Shown: positions 1-9,299, counted from the stretch's first letter. The stretch: DNA of 64,000 bases from Burkholderiales bacterium (GCA_029268225.1 JAJUGJ010000014.1:1-64000), one strand, 5' to 3'. Numbers and translations are program-made. The notes: generated by a model from the sequence alone, not told the origin.

Positions 1-689
1 ACCACGAACAGCGAGATGCCCTTCACGCCTTCGGGCGCATCAGGGGTACGCGCCAGCACCAGGTGAACGATGTTCTCCACCATGTCGTGCTCACCGTAGG
101 TGATGAAGATCTTCTGGCCGGAGATGCGGTAGGTGCCATCGTCCTGCTTGACAGCCTTGGAGCGCACCAGCGCCAGGTCCGAACCGGCTTGCGGCTCGGT
201 CAGGTTCATCGTGCCCGTCCACTTGCCCGACACCATGTTCGGGATGTAGCGGGTCTTGAGCTCGTCGCTGCCCGCGGTCAGCAGGGCCTCGATGGCGCCA
301 CCGGTCAGGATGGAGCACAGCGAGAAGCTCAGGTTGGCCGCCATGGTCTGCTCGACGCAGGCCGCACCGATGATCTTGGGCAGGCCCTGGCCGCCGTACT
401 CCAGCGGTTGACCCAGACCTTGCCAGCCACCTTCGGCCAGCGCGGCGTAGGCTTCCTTGAAGCCCTTGGAGGCACGCACCACACCGTTGTCCCACGAACC
501 GTGGTCCTGGTCACCCGACCAGTTCAGAGGCGCGACCACGCCTTCGTTGAACTTGGCCGACTCTTCCAGCACAGCCTGAGCGGTTTCATAGCCAGCGTCT
601 TCAAAACCGGGGATGGTGGCAACCTGATCGATGCCAGCCAGCTCTTTCATGCAGAAGAGCTGGTCTTTGACGGGAGCGCGAAAACTCAT
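1..689 (-). CDS. acyl-CoA dehydrogenase, N-terminal part (runs off the window)
   Basis: This is the first 229 or so residues of a flavin-dependent acyl-CoA dehydrogenase, which oxidises acyl-CoA to enoyl-CoA and passes electrons to ETF. The protein begins [13 protein letters not shown] and contains the family stretches [30 protein letters not shown] and [14 protein letters not shown], which form the acyl-CoA and FAD sites of the middle domain. The catalytic C-terminal domain lies outside the window. The long N-terminal lead-in is typical of the large (about 600-residue) bacterial branch, but the full length cannot be seen. It lies downstream of etfA on the same strand, separated by a terminator, which fits ETF being its electron acceptor. 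Substrate chain length cannot be told. Confidence 0.93.
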   Translation of the reverse strand, partial: MSFRAPVKDQLFCMKELAGIDQVATIPGFEDAGYETAQAVLEESAKFNEGVVAPLNWSGDQDHGSWDNGVVRASKGFKEAYAALAEGGWQGLGQPLEYGGQGLPKIIGAACVEQTMAANLSFSLCSILTGGAIEALLTAGSDELKTRYIPNMVSGKWTGTMNLTEPQAGSDLALVRSKAVKQDDGTYRISGQKIFITYGEHDMVENIVHLVLARTPDAPEGVKGISLFV

Positions 690-707
690 GTTGTTCTCCG
701 ATAAACG

Positions 708-733
708 AAAAGGGGCGCCTCGAAAGACGCCCC
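708..733 (-). terminator. intrinsic terminator after etfA
   Basis: A GGGGCG/CGCCCC stem (712-717 with 728-733) is followed on the minus strand by TTTT. It lies between the etfA stop and the acyl-CoA dehydrogenase start, so it probably reduces read-through between the two. Confidence 0.7.
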
Positions 734-776
734 AAGAGCTCAATGATGCAGACCGTGATCTGACATCGCAGCCAGA

Positions 777-1709
777 TTACAGGGCCTTGACCAGCTCGGG
801 GACGGCCGTGAACAGGTCAGCTTCCAGACCGAAATCGGCCACCTGGAAGATGGGGGCTTCCGGATCCTTGTTGATGGCCACGATGACCTTGGAGTCCTTC
901 ATACCAGCCAAGTGCTGGATGGCGCCCGAGATACCGCAAGCGATGTACAGCTCAGGAGCGACGATCTTGCCGGTCTGACCGACTTGCAGGTCGTTCGGAG
1001 CGTAGCCAGCGTCCACGGCAGCGCGCGAAGCACCGATGGCGGCGCCCAGCTTGTCAGCCAGCGGGGGCAGCACTTCGTTGAACTTCTCCGACGAGCCCAG
1101 GGCACGGCCACCCGACACGATGATCTTGGCAGCGGTCAGCTCAGGACGCTCGGACTTGGTCACTTCGCGACCCACGAACGACGACTTGCCCGAATCGCCG
1201 ACAGCAGCGATGGTTTCCACGGCAGCGGCACCACCGGTGGTGGCAGCGGCGTCGAAAGCGGTACCGCGAACGGTCAGCACCTTGACGGCGTCAGCCGATT
1301 GCACGGTGGCAATGGCGTTACCGGCGTAGATGGGACGCTCGAAGGTGTCGCCCGAAACCACCTTGGTGATTTCAGAGATCTGGGCCACGTCCAGCTTGGC
1401 AGCCACGCGGGGAGCCACGTTCTTGCCAGAAGCGGTGGCGGGGAACAGGATGTGGCTGTAGCCCGAAGCCACGGCCAGCACTTGCTCGGCCACGTTCTCA
1501 GCCAGGCCATCGGCCAGTTGAGCGCCGTCAGCGTGCAGGACCTTGGAAACGCCAGCGATTTGAGCAGCGGCAGCGGCAGCGGCACCAGCATTGGCACCGG
1601 CCACCAGCACCACCACGTCGCCACCCAGGGCCTTGGCAGCGGTCACCACGTTGAGGGTGGCACCCTTGATGCTGTTGTTGTCGTGTTCAGCAATAACGAG
1701 AGCGGTCAT
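777..1709 (-). CDS. etfA: electron transfer flavoprotein subunit alpha
   Basis: This is the FAD-binding alpha subunit (310 residues, usual length) of the ETF heterodimer, which carries electrons from acyl-CoA and other dehydrogenases to ETF:ubiquinone oxidoreductase. The N-terminal half has the ETF fold ([22 protein letters not shown]). The C-terminal FAD domain is seen in [36 protein letters not shown] and [15 protein letters not shown], with the terminal [20 protein letters not shown] motif of the family. The start is supported by GGAG upstream of the ATG. It follows etfB by 11 bases and is surely co-transcribed with it. Confidence 0.98.
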   Translation of the reverse strand: MTALVIAEHDNNSIKGATLNVVTAAKALGGDVVVLVAGANAGAAAAAAAQIAGVSKVLHADGAQLADGLAENVAEQVLAVASGYSHILFPATASGKNVAPRVAAKLDVAQISEITKVVSGDTFERPIYAGNAIATVQSADAVKVLTVRGTAFDAAATTGGAAAVETIAAVGDSGKSSFVGREVTKSERPELTAAKIIVSGGRALGSSEKFNEVLPPLADKLGAAIGASRAAVDAGYAPNDLQVGQTGKIVAPELYIACGISGAIQHLAGMKDSKVIVAINKDPEAPIFQVADFGLEADLFTAVPELVKAL

Positions 1710-1720
1710 GGGTTATCTCC

Positions 1721-2470
1721 TCAGATCACTTTGGCGACGTTCTTGAGCTTGTCGACCAGGGTCGCCACGTCGGCCACCTTGATGCCAGCAGAACGCTTGG
1801 CCGGCTCGGCCACGCTCAGGGTCTTGATACGGGGGGCCACGTCCACACCCAGGTCAGCCGGCTTCACGGTGTCCAGGGGCTTCTTCTTGGCCTTCATGAT
1901 GTTGGGCAGCGTCACGTAGCGAGGCTCGTTCAGACGCAGGTCGGTGGTGACCACGGCCGGCAGGCTCAGGGACACGGTTTCCAGACCACCGTCGACTTCG
2001 CGGGTCACGTTGACCTTGTCGCCAGCGACTTCCACCTTGGAAGCAAACGTGCCTTGGGGCAGACCTGCCAGGGCAGCCAGCATCTGGCCAGTCTGGTTGG
2101 AGTCGTCGTCAATGGCTTGCTTGCCCAGGATGATCAGCTGAGGCTGTTCCTTGTCGACCAGCGCCTTCAGCACCTTGGCCACGGCCAGGGGCTGCACTTC
2201 CGCGTCGGTTTCCACCAGGATGCCGCGGTCGGCACCGATGGCCATGGCGGTGCGCAGGGTTTCCTGGCACTGGGCCGGGCCCACGGAGACAGCGATGATC
2301 TCGGTGACCACGCCCTTTTCCTTCAGGCGGGTGGCTTCTTCAACGGCGATTTCGTCGAAGGGGTTCATGGACATCTTGACGTTGGCGATGTCGACACCAG
2401 AGCCGTCAGACTTCACGCGAACTTTCACGTTGTAGTCCACAACCCGCTTGACCGGAACCAGAACCTTCAT
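1721..2470 (-). CDS. etfB: electron transfer flavoprotein subunit beta
   Basis: This is the AMP-binding beta subunit of ETF (249 residues). The protein starts [17 protein letters not shown] and has the family stretches [18 protein letters not shown] and [21 protein letters not shown]. The frame stays open upstream to 2530, but the ATG at 2470 is preceded by GCAGGAG at good spacing and matches the usual N-terminus of the family, so I chose it. It is the first gene of the etfB-etfA pair. A possible promoter and an inverted repeat lie just upstream. Confidence 0.97.
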   Translation of the reverse strand: MKVLVPVKRVVDYNVKVRVKSDGSGVDIANVKMSMNPFDEIAVEEATRLKEKGVVTEIIAVSVGPAQCQETLRTAMAIGADRGILVETDAEVQPLAVAKVLKALVDKEQPQLIILGKQAIDDDSNQTGQMLAALAGLPQGTFASKVEVAGDKVNVTREVDGGLETVSLSLPAVVTTDLRLNEPRYVTLPNIMKAKKKPLDTVKPADLGVDVAPRIKTLSVAEPAKRSAGIKVADVATLVDKLKNVAKVI

Positions 2471-2539
2471 GAGTTGTTCTCCTGCGTCATGAGGAAGTTG
2501 AGAAAAAATTTGCCGCGCCAAAAAAAGCACGATCGTTCG

Positions 2540-2571
2540 ATTCTAGCGTGACTTCGGGGTTCGTGAACCCC
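2540..2571 (-). promoter_or_regulatory. possible etfBA promoter with inverted repeat
   Basis: On the minus strand a TAGAAT -10 (2540-2545) is preceded by an inverted repeat GGGGTTC-GT-GAACCCC (plus strand, 2556-2571) covering the -35 position. The -35 match itself is poor (TTCACG). The repeat could be an operator for etfBA or the divergent murI; this is inference. Confidence 0.35.
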
Positions 2572-2645
2572 CTAAGCTCGCAAAAGAAAGACAATACGCG
2601 AGTTCGCAGTCAAAGCAGTCCCCGAGAAGACCGATTTTTTGCGCC

Positions 2646-3488
2646 ATGTCAGCCCGAGCTCCTGTCTCAGACACCGCCACATCCCCTGCCCAGCAAGGAC
2701 TGCATCGACGCATCGGTGTCTTTGATTCGGGACTCGGCGGCCTGTCGGTGCTGCGCGCACTGCACCAATACCTGCCCCTTGCAGACATGTTGTATGTGGC
2801 AGATTCCGGTCATGCCCCTTATGGGGAAAAGGACACAACCGAGATCATCGCCCGCAGTGAGTACATCACCGACTTCCTGCTGGCGCAAGGGGCGCAAGCC
2901 ATCGTGATCGCATGCAATACGGCGACAGCCGCTGCCGCGCAGCATCTGCGTGCACGCTGGCCAGACGTGCCCATCATTGGGGTGGAGCCCGGCGTCAAGC
3001 CCGCGGTGGCGCACTCTCCCAGCGGGAGAATCGGCGTGCTGGCCACACCGGGCACCTTGGCCAGCCCCAAGTTTCAACACCTGGTGGAGCGCCACGGGCG
3101 CAATGCCGAGATCACCCTGCAGGCCTGCCCAGGTCTGGCCAAGGAGATCGAAGGCGGCGAGTTGGATACGCCGCGCCTGCGCGAGTTGGTGGCGCAGTTT
3201 GCACGGCCGCTGCAAGAGGCTCAGAGCGACACCATTGTGCTGGGCTGTACGCACTACCCGTTTGTGCGGCCCCTCTTCGAGCAGGTGCTGGGACCGGGCG
3301 TCCGGATCATCGACACCTCAGATGCGGTGGCACGTCATGTGTCACACCTGGTGACCGAGTTGCCGGCTTGCACGCCGGAGGCCTCTGGCTGCCACATCCG
3401 CTTCTGGAGCAGTGGCAACCCGGCCCTCCTGAGCCAGATCGTGCAACGCTGGTTCCACCTGAAGACTGAAGCGCAGGCCCTGCCCTGA
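2646..3488 (+). CDS. murI: glutamate racemase
   Basis: This enzyme interconverts L- and D-glutamate in the cytoplasm and supplies D-Glu for peptidoglycan. The protein has 280 residues. Both catalytic cysteines are visible: C90 in VIACNTATAAA and C201 in GCTHYPF. The N-terminal IGVFDSGLGGLSVLRAL motif, with the first catalytic Asp, starts at residue 23. The first 20 residues are poorly conserved in type and there is no clear ribosome site, so the true start could be slightly downstream. It is divergent from etfBA and is followed by a strong hairpin at 3503-3538. Confidence 0.97.
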   Translation: MSARAPVSDTATSPAQQGLHRRIGVFDSGLGGLSVLRALHQYLPLADMLYVADSGHAPYGEKDTTEIIARSEYITDFLLAQGAQAIVIACNTATAAAAQHLRARWPDVPIIGVEPGVKPAVAHSPSGRIGVLATPGTLASPKFQHLVERHGRNAEITLQACPGLAKEIEGGELDTPRLRELVAQFARPLQEAQSDTIVLGCTHYPFVRPLFEQVLGPGVRIIDTSDAVARHVSHLVTELPACTPEASGCHIRFWSSGNPALLSQIVQRWFHLKTEAQALP

Positions 3489-3502
3489 ACCCACAGACCG
3501 TC

Positions 3503-3538
3503 GGCGCCATGCAGGGCATGGTCTGCATGCATGGCGCC
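3503..3538 (+). terminator. hairpin after murI
   Basis: A perfect 11-bp inverted repeat, GGCGCCATGCA (3503-3513) with TGCATGGCGCC (3528-3538), lies 14 bases past the murI stop. It has no U tract, so it may end transcription only weakly or protect the 3' end. Confidence 0.45.
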
Positions 3539-3566
3539 ATGACTGCGAGTCGTTGAAGCACAAAGC

Positions 3567-3597
3567 AAAAAGGGAGCCTGTGGTGACAGGCTCCCTT
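3567..3597 (-). terminator. intrinsic terminator of tRNA-Gly (copy A)
   Basis: The stem GGGAGCCTG/CAGGCTCCC (3572-3580 with 3587-3595) is followed by TTTTT on the minus strand, immediately downstream of tRNA-Gly at 3606-3681. Confidence 0.85.
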
Positions 3598-3605
3598 TGG
3601 AGATA

Positions 3606-3681
3606 TGGAGCGGGATAAGAGGCTCGAACTCTCGACCTATACCTTGGCAAGGTATCGCTCTACCAACTGAGCTAATCCCGC
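3606..3681 (-). tRNA. tRNA-Gly(GCC), copy A
   Basis: The 76-base gene has the CCA end encoded. The acceptor GCGGGAT pairs with ATCCCGC, the D-arm region is AGCTCAGTTGGTAGAGC, the anticodon loop gives GCC in CTTGCCAAG, and the T arm contains GTTCGAG. Its sequence is identical to those at 4161-4236 and 4370-4445. It is transcribed alone from its own promoter (3757-3786) and ended by its own terminator. Confidence 0.98.
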
Positions 3682-3721
3682 ATGTGCTGCGACAAACGCA
3701 ACGCTCGCTTGACTTGCGTCT

Positions 3722-3752
3722 TGATCAATCTGGTTCATTGATCAGCGAAGAA
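3722..3752 (-). promoter_or_regulatory. conserved 5' leader hairpin of tRNA-Gly copy A
   Basis: On the plus strand the arms TGATCAAT (3722-3729) and ATTGATCA (3737-3744) enclose 7 bases and are followed by GCGAAGAA. The same layout recurs at 4531-4561 with compensatory changes in the arms. It falls at the expected 5' end of the tRNA precursor. Confidence 0.6.
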
Positions 3753-3756
3753 TTAA

Positions 3757-3786
3757 ATTATGCCAGCATTTTGCTTCGCTTCGCAA
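3757..3786 (-). promoter_or_regulatory. sigma-70 promoter of tRNA-Gly copy A
   Basis: On the minus strand TTGCGA (-35, 3781-3786) and CATAAT (-10, 3757-3762) are separated by 18 bases. The sequence after the -10, TTAATTCTT, is shared with the tRNA-Pro promoter. Confidence 0.65.
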
Positions 3787-3849
3787 GAGTGTTGCGTACT
3801 TTCATCACACACGTCACAGGCACGCGCCCACCTTACACTTGCCGCCACA

Positions 3850-3938
3850 GCCCTGGTGGTGAAATCGGTAGACACAGCGGACTTAAAATCCGCCGACGCT
3901 AAAACGTCGTGCCCGTTCGAGTCGGGTCCGGGGCACCA
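3850..3938 (+). tRNA. tRNA-Leu(UAA)
   Basis: This is an 89-base class II tRNA with a long variable arm and encoded CCA. The acceptor GCCCTGG pairs with CCGGGGC; the anticodon loop CTTAAAA gives TAA (3884-3886); the T arm contains GTTCGAG. It is on the plus strand, divergent from tRNA-Gly copy A and convergent with the Gly-Cys-Gly unit. In E. coli the equivalent Gly, Cys and Leu tRNAs are co-directional, so the orientation differs here. No clear terminator follows it in the 222 bases before the next tRNA gene. Confidence 0.97.
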
Positions 3939-4123
3939 AGCTTGCGATCCGCCGTCAGCGGAACAGCCGAGTACAGCATGACCTGGGAAGGTCAGCGCGT
4001 CACCCGTGCACATGCCATCATTTTCGGGTCGCGCCAGGCAGGCTGCGTCACCCAGGTTTGCAGATACCCGTTCCATGCCAGCCTTCGCCGCAACCACGCC
4101 CGACCGCGCACCAAACGCCCAAG

Positions 4124-4153
4124 CAAAAAGGGAGCCCATTTTCATGGGCTCCC
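4124..4153 (-). terminator. intrinsic terminator of the Gly-Cys-Gly tRNA operon
   Basis: The stem GGGAGCCCA/TGGGCTCCC (4130-4138 with 4145-4153) is followed by TTTTT on the minus strand. The flank AGCAAAAAGGGAGCC is the same as in the terminator at 3567-3597, pointing to duplication of the whole unit. Confidence 0.85.
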
Positions 4154-4160
4154 TTCGCAT

Positions 4161-4236
4161 TGGAGCGGGATAAGAGGCTCGAACTCTCGACCTATACCTT
4201 GGCAAGGTATCGCTCTACCAACTGAGCTAATCCCGC
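4161..4236 (-). tRNA. tRNA-Gly(GCC), copy B2
   Basis: Identical 76-base sequence to copy A with encoded CCA and anticodon GCC. It is the last tRNA of the Gly-Cys-Gly operon and directly precedes the terminator. Confidence 0.98.
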
Positions 4237-4281
4237 ATGTTCACTATGCTGCATCCAGGCCGGGGAGCCTGAAAGCTTGAC

Positions 4282-4355
4282 TGGAGGCGCGGTCCGGAGT
4301 CGAACCGGACTAACCGGATTTGCAATCCGGGGCATAACCGCTTTGCTACCGCGCC
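4282..4355 (-). tRNA. tRNA-Cys(GCA)
   Basis: The 74-base gene has encoded CCA. The acceptor GGCGCGG pairs with CCGCGCC, the anticodon loop ATTGCAAAT gives GCA, and the T arm contains GTTCGAC. It lies between two tRNA-Gly copies on the same strand and is probably processed from their common transcript. Confidence 0.98.
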
Positions 4356-4369
4356 AACATCTTTAAATT

Positions 4370-4445
4370 TGGAGCGGGATAAGAGGCTCGAACTCTCGAC
4401 CTATACCTTGGCAAGGTATCGCTCTACCAACTGAGCTAATCCCGC
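4370..4445 (-). tRNA. tRNA-Gly(GCC), copy B1
   Basis: Third identical 76-base tRNA-Gly(GCC). It is the first gene of the Gly-Cys-Gly unit driven by the promoter at 4566-4595. Confidence 0.98.
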
Positions 4446-4530
4446 ATGTTGCGCGCTATCAGGACGGATCCTTCAGCTTGCAGCCTTCGCTTTAACAGAT
4501 GCTCTAACGTTGCCGTTTGCTTTGCTGCTT

Positions 4531-4561
4531 TGATCACGTTTGGCGCGTGATCAGCGAAGAA
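4531..4561 (-). promoter_or_regulatory. conserved 5' leader hairpin of the Gly-Cys-Gly operon
   Basis: On the plus strand the arms TGATCACG (4531-4538) and CGTGATCA (4546-4553) enclose 7 bases and are followed by GCGAAGAA. Compared with 3722-3752, the inner AT/AT pairs are replaced by CG/CG pairs, so the pairing is kept while the sequence changes. The distance to the -10 (4 bases) is also the same. Confidence 0.6.
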
Positions 4562-4565
4562 CTGA

Positions 4566-4595
4566 ACTATAGCGCGTTTTTGGCTTTTTCGTCAA
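4566..4595 (-). promoter_or_regulatory. sigma-70 promoter of the Gly-Cys-Gly tRNA operon
   Basis: On the minus strand TTGACG (4590-4595) and TATAGT (4566-4571) are separated by 18 bases. It lies between the lon stop and the tRNA genes. Confidence 0.7.
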
Positions 4596-4611
4596 CGCCG
4601 CCCAAACTTTT

Positions 4612-7041
4612 TCAATGTTTCAACAGATCGTTGCTGGAAGGCGACGCGGGGGCAGCGCCTGCCGCTTCCGGCTTGGCATCGACCTTGGCATCTTCTTCCG
4701 GCAAAGGCTCAGGCTGACGCACAAGCGCCACTTCCAGCACCTTGTCGATCCACTTGACCGGCACGATCTCGATCTGGCTCTTGACGTTCTCGGGGATGTC
4801 GGCGAGGTCCTTGACGTTTTCCTCCGGGATCAGCACCGTCTTGATGCCACCACGGTGGGCCGCCAACAACTTCTCCTTCAAGCCACCGATGGCCGTGACC
4901 TCACCGCGCAGGGTGATTTCACCCGTCATGGCAACGTCGGCACGCACCGGGATCCCCGTCAGGGCCGATACGAAAGCCGTCGTCATGGCCGCCCCCGCGC
5001 TGGGGCCGTCCTTGGGCGTTGCACCATCGGGCACGTGGATGTGGATGTCGCGCTTCTCGAACAGCTCGTCCTTGATGCCCAGACGGGCAGCGCGTGAACG
5101 CACCACCGAGCGAGCAGCCTCGACCGACTCCTTCATCACATCCCCCAGTTGACCAGTGCGGATGATGTTGCCCTTGCCGGGCATGATGGCGGCTTCGATC
5201 GTCAGCAGGTCACCGCCCACCTCGGTCCAGGCCAGGCCCACAACCTGACCGACCTGATCTTCCTTGGTCGCTTCACCGTAGCTGAACTTGCGCACGCCCA
5301 GGAAGTCGTTCAGGTTCTCGTCGGTCACCACGACCTTGTCGGTGTACTGCTTGAGTGCAAAGCCCTTGACCACCTTGCGGCAGATCTTGGAGACCTCGCG
5401 CTCCAGCGAACGCACACCAGCTTCACGGGTGTAGTAGCGGATGATGCCGCGGATGGCACTTTCGGCGACCTCCAGCTCACCGTCCTTCACACCGTTGTTC
5501 TTGATCTGCTTGGGCAGCAGATAAGTCTGGACGATGTGAACTTTCTCGTCTTCGGTGTAGCCCGCCAGGCGGATCACTTCCATCCGGTCCAGCAGCGCCG
5601 GGGGGATGTTGAGCGAGTTCGAAGTGGCAACGAACATCACATCGGACAGGTCGAAATCGACCTCGATGTAGTGGTCACCGAAGGTGTGGTTCTGTTCAGG
5701 GTCCAGCACTTCCAGCAGCGCCGACGACGGATCGCCACGGAAGTCCATGCCCAGCTTGTCGATTTCGTCGAGCAGGAACAGCGGATTACGCACCCCGACC
5801 TTGCTCAGGCTCTGCAGCACCTTGCCCGGCATGGAGCCGATGTAGGTGCGGCGGTGACCGCGAATTTCGGCCTCGTCACGCACGCCACCCAGGGCCATGC
5901 GCACGAACTTGCGGCCGGTCGCGCGAGCGATCGACTGCCCCAGCGAGGTCTTGCCGACACCCGGAGGGCCGACCAGGCACAAGATGGGTGCCTTGACCTT
6001 GTCGACGCGCTGTTGCACAGCAAGATATTCCAGAATGCGTTCCTTGACCTTGTCGAGGCCATAGTGCTCTTCGTTGAGCACGTGCTCGGCATTGGTCAGG
6101 TCGTGTTTGACCTTGGACTTCTTGCTCCAGGGCAGATTGACCAGTGTCTCGATGTAGTTGCGCACCACGGTGGCTTCAGCCGACATGGGCGACATCAGGC
6201 GCAGCTTCTTGAGCTCGGCATCGGCCTTCTTGCGGGCCTCCTTGGGCATGCGGGCCGACTCAACCTTCTTGGCCAGCTCCTCAATGTCGGCACCCTCTTC
6301 GCCCTCACCCAGCTCCTTCTGGATGGCCTTGACCTGCTCGTTCAGGTAGTACTCCCGCTGCGATTTCTCCATCTGGCGCTTGACGCGGCCACGGATGCGC
6401 TTTTCGACCTGCAGGATGTCGACTTCGTGTTCGAGCTGCTCGAGCAGCTTCTCCAGGCGTTGCGAGACCGAGAACAGGTCCAGCACCGACTGCTTGGCTT
6501 CGAGCTTGAGCGGCAGATGGGCGGCGATGGTGTCGGCAAGGCGACCAGCGTCATCGATACCGGAGATCGAGGTGAGAATCTCGGGCGGGATCTTCTTGTT
6601 GAGCTTGACGTACTGGTCAAACTGCTGGGTGACCGCGCGGCGCAGGGCCTCCACTTCGGGGGTAACCTCCCCCTCGGGCTGGATGGGCACCACTTCGGCC
6701 ATGAAGAATTCACCGCTGTCGTCAATCGACGAAGTGTTGGCGCGCTGGACGCCTTCGACGAGCACCTTCACTGTGCCATCAGGCAGTTTCAGCAACTGCA
6801 GGATGCTGGACACGCAGCCGATGTCGAACATGTCGTCCGACTTCGGTTCGTCCTTGCCGGCGGCTTTCTGGGCCACCAGCATGATCTGACGGCCAGCCTC
6901 CATCGCGGCTTCGAGAGCCTTGATGGACTTGGGGCGCCCCACGAACAGCGGGATCACCATGTGCGGGAAGACCACGACATCGCGCAGCGGCAGCAGCGGC
7001 AGCGTGATCGGGTCGGAGGGAAGAATGGGGTGTCCAGACAT
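4612..7041 (-). CDS. lon: endopeptidase La (Lon protease)
   Basis: This is an ATP-dependent cytoplasmic protease that degrades misfolded and regulatory proteins. The 809 residues carry the LAN substrate domain ([15 protein letters not shown]), a coiled coil, the AAA+ module with Walker [11 protein letters not shown] near residue 360, and the protease domain with catalytic Ser in DGPSAGAA near residue 680 and Lys in [10 protein letters not shown]. The frame is open to 7086, but the ATG at 7041 gives the usual N-terminus and has AGTGAG upstream. It is the last gene of the tig-clpP-clpX-lon block, after a hairpin at 7095-7134. Confidence 0.98.
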   Translation of the reverse strand: MSGHPILPSDPITLPLLPLRDVVVFPHMVIPLFVGRPKSIKALEAAMEAGRQIMLVAQKAAGKDEPKSDDMFDIGCVSSILQLLKLPDGTVKVLVEGVQRANTSSIDDSGEFFMAEVVPIQPEGEVTPEVEALRRAVTQQFDQYVKLNKKIPPEILTSISGIDDAGRLADTIAAHLPLKLEAKQSVLDLFSVSQRLEKLLEQLEHEVDILQVEKRIRGRVKRQMEKSQREYYLNEQVKAIQKELGEGEEGADIEELAKKVESARMPKEARKKADAELKKLRLMSPMSAEATVVRNYIETLVNLPWSKKSKVKHDLTNAEHVLNEEHYGLDKVKERILEYLAVQQRVDKVKAPILCLVGPPGVGKTSLGQSIARATGRKFVRMALGGVRDEAEIRGHRRTYIGSMPGKVLQSLSKVGVRNPLFLLDEIDKLGMDFRGDPSSALLEVLDPEQNHTFGDHYIEVDFDLSDVMFVATSNSLNIPPALLDRMEVIRLAGYTEDEKVHIVQTYLLPKQIKNNGVKDGELEVAESAIRGIIRYYTREAGVRSLEREVSKICRKVVKGFALKQYTDKVVVTDENLNDFLGVRKFSYGEATKEDQVGQVVGLAWTEVGGDLLTIEAAIMPGKGNIIRTGQLGDVMKESVEAARSVVRSRAARLGIKDELFEKRDIHIHVPDGATPKDGPSAGAAMTTAFVSALTGIPVRADVAMTGEITLRGEVTAIGGLKEKLLAAHRGGIKTVLIPEENVKDLADIPENVKSQIEIVPVKWIDKVLEVALVRQPEPLPEEDAKVDAKPEAAGAAPASPSSNDLLKH

Positions 7042-7094
7042 ATAGGGCTCACTTTCTCTGATGCCCACTTGGGGCCTCATCGACAAAACACAAG

Positions 7095-7134
7095 GGCACC
7101 GCGAAAACCAGTTTCACAGGTTTTCAGCGGTGCC
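7095..7134 (-). terminator. hairpin between clpX and lon
   Basis: The arms GGCACCGC-GAAAACC (from 7095) and GGTTTTC-A-GCGGTGCC (to 7134) form a long stem with one bulged base. On the minus strand it is followed by CTTGTGTTTTG. It is a probable intrinsic terminator or partial attenuator between clpX and lon. Confidence 0.65.
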
Positions 7135-7156
7135 CCACAGAGCGCGTCAAGCACGC

Positions 7157-8434
7157 TCAGGCACTGGCCTTGGCCTGTTCCCGGTACACCAACAAAGGCT
7201 TGGCGTTCTCTTCGATCGTCGATTCGTCCAGAACCACTTTTTGCACGCCTTCCTGGGCGGGCAGTTCGAACATCGTGTCCAGCAGCGACTCTTCCAGGAT
7301 GGAGCGCAAACCACGCGCGCCGGTCTTGCGGGCCAGCGCCTTGCGGGCGATGGCGTGCAAGGCAGCCGGACGGATTTCCAGCTCGACCCCGTCCATGCTC
7401 AGCAACTGCTGGTACTGCTTGACCAACGCGTTCTTGGGCTCGGTCAGGATCTGGATCATGGCGTCCTCGGTGAGTTCGCCCAGGGTGGCGACCACCGGCA
7501 TCCGGCCGATCAGCTCGGGGATGATGCCGAACTTGATCAGGTCTTCAGGCTCCACCTCGCGGAAGAGCTCGGCCGCCTTGCGCTCGTCCTTGCTCTGCAC
7601 TTCGGCGGCGAAACCGATGCCGGACTTGACCGAGCGACTCTGGATGATCTTTTCCAGCCCGTCGAAAGCACCGCCGCAGATGAACAGGATGTTGGTCGTG
7701 TCGATCTGCAGGAAGTCCTGATTGGGATGCTTGCGACCACCTTGAGGCGGCACGGAGGCCATGGTGCCTTCGATCAGCTTCAGCAGGGCCTGCTGCACGC
7801 CCTCACCCGACACGTCGCGCGTGATCGAGGGGTTGTCGGACTTGCGCGAAATCTTGTCGATTTCGTCGATGTAGACGATGCCGCGCTGGGCCTTTTCCAC
7901 ATCGTAGTTGCAGTTCTGCAGCAGCTTCTGGATGATGTTTTCGACGTCTTCGCCCACATAACCGGCTTCGGTCAGGGTGGTGGCGTCGGCGATCACGAAG
8001 GGCACGTTCAGCAAGCGGGCCAGGGTCTGGGCCAGCAAGGTCTTGCCGGAGCCGGTCGGGCCGATCAGCAGGATGTTGCTCTTGGCGAGCTCGACGTCGG
8101 CCTTCTTGCCTTCGCCATGGCCCATGTGCTTGAGGCGCTTGTAGTGGTTGTACACGGCCACCGACAAGGTGCGCTTGGCACGATCCTGACCGATCACGTA
8201 CTGATCAAGGCTGGACTTGATCTCGGAGGGTACCGGCAGGTCGCTTTTGGCCGGACGAGCCTGCTCGGCCTCGGCGGCCACTTCATCACGGATGATGTCG
8301 TTGCACAGCTCGATGCACTCGTCGCAGATGAAGACCGACGGGCCGGCGATGAGCTTTTTGACCTCGTGCTGGCTCTTTCCGCAGAAAGAGCAGTACAAGA
8401 TTTTGTCGCTGGAAGAGCCTTTTTTATCGGGCAT
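7157..8434 (-). CDS. clpX: ATP-dependent Clp protease ATP-binding subunit ClpX
   Basis: This AAA+ unfoldase feeds ClpP and also remodels proteins on its own. The 425 residues have the C4 zinc-binding domain (C15, C18, C37, C40), Walker A GPTGSGKT at 125-132, Walker [10 protein letters not shown] and the pore/IGF region typical of ClpX. The start ATG has AGG about 9 bases upstream. It lies 78 bases after clpP with a short hairpin in between, and ends before the 7095-7134 hairpin. Confidence 0.98.
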   Translation of the reverse strand: MPDKKGSSSDKILYCSFCGKSQHEVKKLIAGPSVFICDECIELCNDIIRDEVAAEAEQARPAKSDLPVPSEIKSSLDQYVIGQDRAKRTLSVAVYNHYKRLKHMGHGEGKKADVELAKSNILLIGPTGSGKTLLAQTLARLLNVPFVIADATTLTEAGYVGEDVENIIQKLLQNCNYDVEKAQRGIVYIDEIDKISRKSDNPSITRDVSGEGVQQALLKLIEGTMASVPPQGGRKHPNQDFLQIDTTNILFICGGAFDGLEKIIQSRSVKSGIGFAAEVQSKDERKAAELFREVEPEDLIKFGIIPELIGRMPVVATLGELTEDAMIQILTEPKNALVKQYQQLLSMDGVELEIRPAALHAIARKALARKTGARGLRSILEESLLDTMFELPAQEGVQKVVLDESTIEENAKPLLVYREQAKASA

Positions 8435-8489
8435 GTTGCGGGCCTGTCAAAGTGGAGGCAAGGTGAGTTCGACGCATGATAAGACAATT

Positions 8490-8507
8490 GGGCTGGCGAG
8501 CCAGCCC
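8490..8507 (-). terminator. short hairpin between clpP and clpX
   Basis: GGGCTGG-CGAG-CCAGCCC forms a 7-bp GC-rich stem with a tetraloop, 5 bases past the clpP stop. The downstream minus strand AATTGTCTTAT is only weakly U-rich, so it is probably a partial terminator or processing site. Confidence 0.45.
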
Positions 8508-8512
8508 AGGCC

Positions 8513-9121
8513 TCAACCGCGCTTGTCGATCACCTTGTCGATGAGTCCGTAGGTGGCGGCTTCTTCGGCCGACATGTAGTAATCGCGTTCGGTGTCGTTC
8601 TGAATCTTGTCCAGAGGCTGGCCCGAGCGGTCGGCCAGGATCTTGTTGAGCTGCTCGCGGGTTTTCAGGATTTCGCGAGCGTGGATCTCGATGTCCGTGG
8701 CCTGACCTTGTGCACCGCCCAGGGGCTGGTGGATCATGATCTTGGAGTTGGGCAGCGCGAAACGCTTGCCCTTTTCACCCGCGGCCAGCAGGAAGGCGCC
8801 CATGGAGGCGGCCATGCCCATGCACAGCGTCGAGACGTTCGGCTTGATGAAGTTCATCGTGTCGAAGATGGACATCCAAGCGCTGACGCTGCCACCGGGC
8901 GAGTTGATGTAGAGCGAGATGTCCTTGTCGGGGTTTTCGCTCTCCAAGAACAGCAGCTGGGCCACGACGAGGTTGGCGGTCTGGTCGTTGACGGGACCGA
9001 CCAGAAAGATCACGCGCTCGCGCAGCAGGCGGCTGTAGATGTCGTAGGCGCGCTCACCACGGCCCGATTGCTCAATGACCATGGGCACCATGCCCAGGTT
9101 TTGAATGTCCAGTGCGCTCAT
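8513..9121 (-). CDS. clpP: ATP-dependent Clp protease proteolytic subunit
   Basis: This is the serine protease core of the ClpXP/ClpAP machines. The 202 residues contain the catalytic triad S106 (GMAASMGAF), H131 (IMIHQPLGG) and D180 (NDTERD), and the oxyanion-hole Gly pair in NSPGGSV. The first residues include a short propeptide-like segment. It is co-directional with clpX downstream and tig upstream. A terminator follows tig, and a separate candidate promoter lies at 9166-9194. Confidence 0.98.
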   Translation of the reverse strand: MSALDIQNLGMVPMVIEQSGRGERAYDIYSRLLRERVIFLVGPVNDQTANLVVAQLLFLESENPDKDISLYINSPGGSVSAWMSIFDTMNFIKPNVSTLCMGMAASMGAFLLAAGEKGKRFALPNSKIMIHQPLGGAQGQATDIEIHAREILKTREQLNKILADRSGQPLDKIQNDTERDYYMSAEEAATYGLIDKVIDKRG

Positions 9122-9165
9122 GTGCTTCCTTCAGTGCCGGCACCCCGTTGACGGGACGCCGCAGA

Positions 9166-9194
9166 TGTGTATGTCGATTGATTATGACGTGCAA
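9166..9194 (-). promoter_or_regulatory. possible clpP promoter
   Basis: On the minus strand TTGCAC (9189-9194) and TACACA (9166-9171) are 17 bases apart, 45 bases upstream of the clpP start. The -10 match is moderate. No sigma-32 type sequence was found. Confidence 0.4.
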
Positions 9195-9299
9195 AAAAGC
9201 CGACTCGCGGGGGAGGAATCCCGTCGTCAGCGCGAATCGATTTTCCGTTGTTTGCACGCACAGTCAGGCGCAGGTTCTGGAAAGCCCCTCAAAACAAAA

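Noticed and set aside
3597..4280. Repeated short peptides reading GIRGSNSRPIPWQG
   Set aside because: These are translations across the identical tRNA-Gly genes, not proteins.
5149..7422. A 757-codon open frame opposite lon
   Set aside because: It mirrors lon in a GC-rich genome; the translation is rich in His/Leu/Asp repeats with no recognisable domain.
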